Shown here piece by piece: positions 7,358 through 10,112 of a DNA stretch of 10,112 bases. This DNA is from Russula earlei (taxonomy: Eukaryota > Basidiomycota > Agaricomycetes > Russulales > Russulaceae): assembly GCA_025769875.1 (NCBI GenBank), contig JAGFNK010001369.1, positions 1 through 10,112 on the forward strand. The letters run 5' to 3'. The stretch's first letter is position 1. Every line of letters starts with the position of its first letter. The notes below the pieces were generated by a model, which did no database searches, was not told the DNA's origin, and saw nothing but the letters and a program-made list of their open reading frames with translations. Made by a program: the position numbers and the translations under genes.

Positions 7358-7766
7358 TTGCTGTTTTCAGCACACTTGGCGGAGCTTGAATTCCACCCAA
7401 ATCAGCGCAGAAACCCCCTCAAACATGTGGGATAAATATCTCCCCTCAAAACAGCTTCAATTCATATGAAGTTTTTTGTCCCTGAATTGCCTAAATGAGG
7501 ACTAGGCAGCCCCATTGTTTTCATGAGATTTGAGTGAGAATTGGTGGAGCTGGACTCAAGCCACCTCCACATGTGTATTAGATGAATTACAACTCAAAAT
7601 CACGGTCTATATCTATTATTTTTCCCTCATGTTGTACCCATGGGCTGTCTTGAGGCAGCCCCATAGTGCTTTTGACTCAAGTGTTGTGGTGTGCAACATT
7701 GTTTCCAGTGCAATCAGAGTCACAGCCAGCCACTCATCGCCCCTCTCACCTCTCCATTCTGACCAT
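7358..7766 (+). repeat. Left TIR of element 3
   Basis: A 409-bp match to 863-1270, with one extra C (TCTCCCCTC near 7440). Its inner edge continues CCATCCTTTG, agreeing for a few bases with the right-end inner edge of elements 1 and 2 (CCATCCTTCT). The original TIR may therefore have been slightly longer than 408 bp. Confidence 0.9.
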
Positions 7767-7911
7767 CCTTTGCCCTCATTCCCACCATGCCCACTGTCTC
7801 AGCCACATCAGTTGTGCCACTCCCTTCCAACTCACGTTTGGCCCTCCACACCCGCAGTTGCAGCTGTGCCAGTCACACTGCCTGCATTGACCCACCATCA
7901 GTCTTCATTGC
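7767..7911 (+). other. Leader between TIR and Gag-like ORF, element 3
   Basis: 145 bp present only in element 3. An ATG at 7787 opens a short frame (MPTVSATSVVPLP) that ends at a TAG near 7938, in a different frame from the Gag-like ORF. It could be an upstream ORF or the ORF's own N-terminus before a frameshift. Nothing else is recognisable. Confidence 0.3.
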
Positions 7912-9187
7912 ATGCCACACTCCGCCATCAGCATGCCAACTCTGTTAGAATACCTCAAGCTCAAGTGGGATCTGGAGGACCTTATTGCCTCCTCGTCAAG
8001 ACTCCACATGTGTGACTGGGAAGACATAGATGAATACTACCAGATTTTCAGGGCAATCTGCGGTCCCCTCATCCATGCACACCAACTGTGCTACAAAGAT
8101 TGCAACGAGTCATTCTGGCTTGGACTCCACCCGGATGACCGCCGGATGGTCTCCCAATGTCTTGGCCCCTGGTGCACAAACAAACAGCAGAGGCACTTTG
8201 TTGATTTCCGAGAAGTGTTCAACACACTAGTCAAGATATTCTCTCAGCGTCCTTGCGACATTCAGTGGGAACACAAACTCAGTTCTTGCAATGAAGATGA
8301 AAACAAAGACAATTACATCTACCCCATGCCCACACCAGCTCCCACTGTTGTCTTTGCATCACCCATCATCGCCTTCATGTCACCCACTCCCATCGCCCCT
8401 GCGGTTCCCACCTTGTCCACCATTCCTGTCACTTCATTCACCACTGCCATCTTCAACTCACCAGCCCCACCTGCCTCCACCGTCCCAGCATCTCCCACAT
8501 CCACCATCATTGCCACCTCATCTGTCCCTGCCACCTTAGCCTCAGCCTCACTGACATTTTAGCACTGCCCACCACTTCAGCCCTTGCAGCCTCATCTGCC
8601 ACCCCCACCTTTGTCTCATCTGCTCCTGCGCCCTCAGTCGTCTCATCACCCTCAGTCTCGTCTGTCACCTTGTCCACCACCGTTCCAGGACTAGTCCCAG
8701 CCATTGCTCCATCCCCACTGTCCACTGCCATGCCCTCCATCATTGCCTCCACTCCATCTGCCTATGTCGTCACCCCAGCTCCGTTTGCCGCCACCTTCCT
8801 GGTCTCACCCTCAGCCTTTGTCTCAGCGCCAGCCACCTTAGTAGTAGTTTTGTGTGACACCAGCACTGCAGCACCATCACCACCTCTCATCACCAGCACC
8901 ACCCCAGAAGACCAAGAAGGCCCCAGCCACAAACTTTGCCACAACATGCCACAACAGGAGCAGAAGCCACCACCACACCACCACCGCAGGAGAAGAAGCA
9001 GCAGCCGGCACCAACAGCACACTGCATGCCGCCTCCCACATTGCCTCCCTGTCCATTCACGCACTCTCACCCACATCTGCTGCTGACACCTGCAGTGGAG
9101 ATGACCCCACCACCACCATCGCAAGACAACAATTGCCACCCCTGTGCAAGCTGCCCCATGCATCCTCCTTCTCAAATCCTTGCCACC
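7912..9187 (+). pseudogene. Gag-like protein with Ala/Ser/Pro-rich tail, element 3
   Basis: This frame starts at ATG 7912 (MPHSAISMPTLLEYLKLKWD) and stays open to TAG 8560-8562. Residues about 40-110 carry DEYYQIFRAICGPLI, then SFWLGLHPDDRRMV, then FVDFREVFNTLVKIFS. This pattern of an aromatic-rich helix, an FWxGxxxxxR motif and a helix ending in F recalls the Gag/capsid-like domain of fungal Ty3/Gypsy elements, which packages element RNA; the call rests on motif memory. The frame then runs into the Ala/Ser/Pro tail (MPTPAPTVVFAS) homologous to 1288 in element 1. After an internal deletion near 8550 the tail continues one frame over, roughly 8551-9086, and shifts again to the frame of 8936-9208, where the LTR cuts it. 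No zinc knuckle, protease or reverse transcriptase follows. The ATG choice is uncertain, since earlier sequence is in another frame. Confidence 0.55.
9183..9187. repeat. 5-bp target duplication, left
   Basis: CCACC directly before the LTR. It is identical to 10020-10024. Confidence 0.88.
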
Positions 9188-9511
9188 TGTCAAGACACGT
9201 ACTGCTGATCCACATGGACTCAGGAGCAGGTGGGCAAGGGTCGGAACAGATGGTACGCGGCATAGGCGGCATTGAACAGGAGGATGAGCCAAATGACTAG
9301 AATGTACCAGATGGGGACTGGTACGTGTAACTGGAGGCAGAGGAAAAGACTGAAGGCCAGTGCAGTGAGAGGGCTTTAGACCAAGGCAGTCGTTGAGGAG
9401 TACCTTGGAAGCGAGGGAGTCTTTAAACTGAGCGGGGTCGCGGGGGAGTACCCCAGGAAGATGAGAGTATCACAAATGGACAGTCTGACGACTGCCATAC
9501 TTCATTGGGGC

Positions 9512-9518
9512 TTATATA
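9512..9518 (+). promoter_or_regulatory. Candidate TATA box of the solo LTR
   Basis: TTATATA within CTTATATACAG, about 325 bp from the left end, fits the U3 promoter position of an LTR. Transcription start and R/U5 limits cannot be placed from sequence alone. Confidence 0.5.
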
Positions 9519-9644
9519 CAGTGTACAGGGTCGATTACAAAGAGCTGGAACTATTCTAGACCTTTTGGTACCATCCAATAGGACTACAGGGGCATAAACT
9601 CGCTTGTGTCAAGTTTCAGGCTTACTGAGCACATTACTGATCCA

Positions 9645-9755
9645 TGTGGAGCGATGACATCATTATGATTCACTGTGGAGCACTTAGTGAGCCTATGAGG
9701 TCACTGTGGAGTTGCTCAGTCAAGCCATGATGTCATTGGAGCCTTGATGATGTCA
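9645..9755 (+). repeat. Degenerate ~30-bp repeats with TGATGTCA motifs in the LTR
   Basis: TGTGGAG-like words recur at 9645, 9674 and 9705, with ATTGGAG at 9735, at roughly 30-bp steps. Interleaved are TGACATCA at 9655-9662 and TGATGTCA at 9728-9735 and 9748-9755, the same octamer on opposite strands. These resemble bZIP (CRE/ATF-like) sites, but binding is a guess. Confidence 0.45.
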
Positions 9756-10019
9756 GATGAGTTATGCAACAGTTTCTAGGAGTTTGTACTGCCGTTTCGG
9801 GTCCTTGGTGGCTAGGTGACCATGTGGCTGCCACGCGATGATTACCCGATTAGGAAACAGGTGCCTGGTCGTGTTATAGTGCCTTTGCATAGCGATATCT
9901 TGTACCACAGGAGGGGTAGCCCAGGAAACAGAAAGGAGTTGGCAATGCAGAGTGAGAGAGGGTCTCTCTTGAGTGAAATGGGACAATCTTCAGCCAGGAC
10001 CTGGCCTTGGTTCATAACA

Positions 10020-10024
10020 CCACC
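10020..10024. repeat. 5-bp target duplication, right
   Basis: CCACC directly after the LTR, followed by TACGCCTC as expected from the uninterrupted copies in elements 1 and 2. Confidence 0.88.
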
Positions 10025-10112
10025 TACGCCTCTGTCTACGAACTCACACTCACTGCATATGCCTCTGCTCCTTGTCCGCGCCTGCTGTCAATGCCTGCAA
10101 TGGAGACAACCA
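10025..10112 (+). pseudogene. Continuation of element 3 tail after the LTR
   Basis: It aligns without obvious gaps to element 1 from about 2681 to 2766 (TACGTCTCTATCTAC versus TACGCCTCTGTCTAC) and to element 2 on the minus strand near 5049-5135. It is part of the Pro-rich end of the reading frame and is cut by the window edge. Confidence 0.8.

Larger units (their letters stand above)
9188..10019 (+). mobile_element. Solo LTR, 832 bp
   Basis: The LTR begins TGTCAAGACACG and ends TTCATAACA, the TG...CA ends of an LTR. It is flanked by a perfect 5-bp duplication CCACC (9183-9187 and 10020-10024). Element 1 shows the empty site as one continuous GCCACCTACG at about 2677. It is alone: no primer binding site, polypurine tract or second LTR is seen, as expected after recombination between two LTRs. 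A TATA box at 9512-9518 sets the + orientation. Family is not identified. It holds no credible gene; the only ORF-like run (9762-9986, minus) has no recognised domain. Confidence 0.9.
7358..10112 (+). mobile_element. TIR element, copy 3 (forward, partial, interrupted by an LTR)
   Basis: The third copy begins TTGCTGTTTTCAGCACAC directly after TA at 7356-7357 and leaves the window at the right edge, so its right TIR is not seen. It keeps about 545 bp (7767 to about 8312) that elements 1 and 2 lack, coding the Gag-like domain. It also lacks about 117 bp of the Ala/Ser-rich tail that they have (around 8550). Many CpG sites of element 2 are TpG or CpA here. A solo LTR interrupts it at 9188-10019. 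Bases 10020-10112 match element 1 at 2676-2766, which proves continuity across the LTR. Confidence 0.85.

Noticed and set aside
9762..9986. 74-codon minus-strand ORF in the solo LTR
   Set aside because: No recognisable domain, and it lies wholly within an LTR, where short chance ORFs are common.

Overview
This window reads as a nested pile of transposable elements from a eukaryotic genome, most likely a filamentous fungus and probably an Agaricomycete basidiomycete. That placement rests on the style of the chromodomain Ty3/Gypsy integrase and of the Gag-like protein; it is inference, not a database result. No intact host gene, rRNA, tRNA, CRISPR array or bacterial-type operon is visible.

Layer 1 (oldest): the 3' half of a decayed Ty3/Gypsy (chromovirus-type) pol gene on the + strand, now in three pieces: 1-862 (RNase H tail, integrase zinc finger, integrase DDE core), 3839-3980 (end of the core) and 6929-7355 (integrase C-terminal domain and chromodomain). 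It carries at least seven in-frame stops and one frameshift.

Layer 2: three copies of one terminal-inverted-repeat (TIR) element have split that pol gene. Element 1 is 863-3836 (forward), element 2 is 3983-6926 (reverse) and element 3 starts at 7358 (forward) and runs off the right edge. Each is flanked by TA where both flanks can be seen. Their TIRs are about 408 bp. They carry a pseudogenised reading frame: in element 3 a Gag-like N-terminal domain (7912 to about 8300) is followed by a very long Ala/Ser/Pro/Val/Thr-rich tail. Elements 1 and 2 lack the Gag-like part through an internal deletion of about 545 bp and keep only the tail. Downstream of the reading frame, elements 1 and 2 share a promoter-like stretch with a TATATAAA box pointing out of the element. 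Because elements 1 and 2 lie head to head, 863-6926 is one giant imperfect palindrome with a 146-bp Gypsy-derived centre.

Layer 3 (youngest): an 832-bp solo LTR (9188-10019), with TG...CA ends and a perfect 5-bp target duplication CCACC, sits inside element 3. After it, element 3 resumes for the last 93 bases.

Insertion order is therefore Gypsy, then the TIR elements, then the LTR element. Element 2 is CpG-rich and least damaged. Elements 1 and especially 3 show many CpG to TpG/CpA changes, suggesting methylation-linked decay. The most unusual object is the TIR element family itself: class II-like ends with TA duplications around a retroelement-like Gag gene and no visible transposase.
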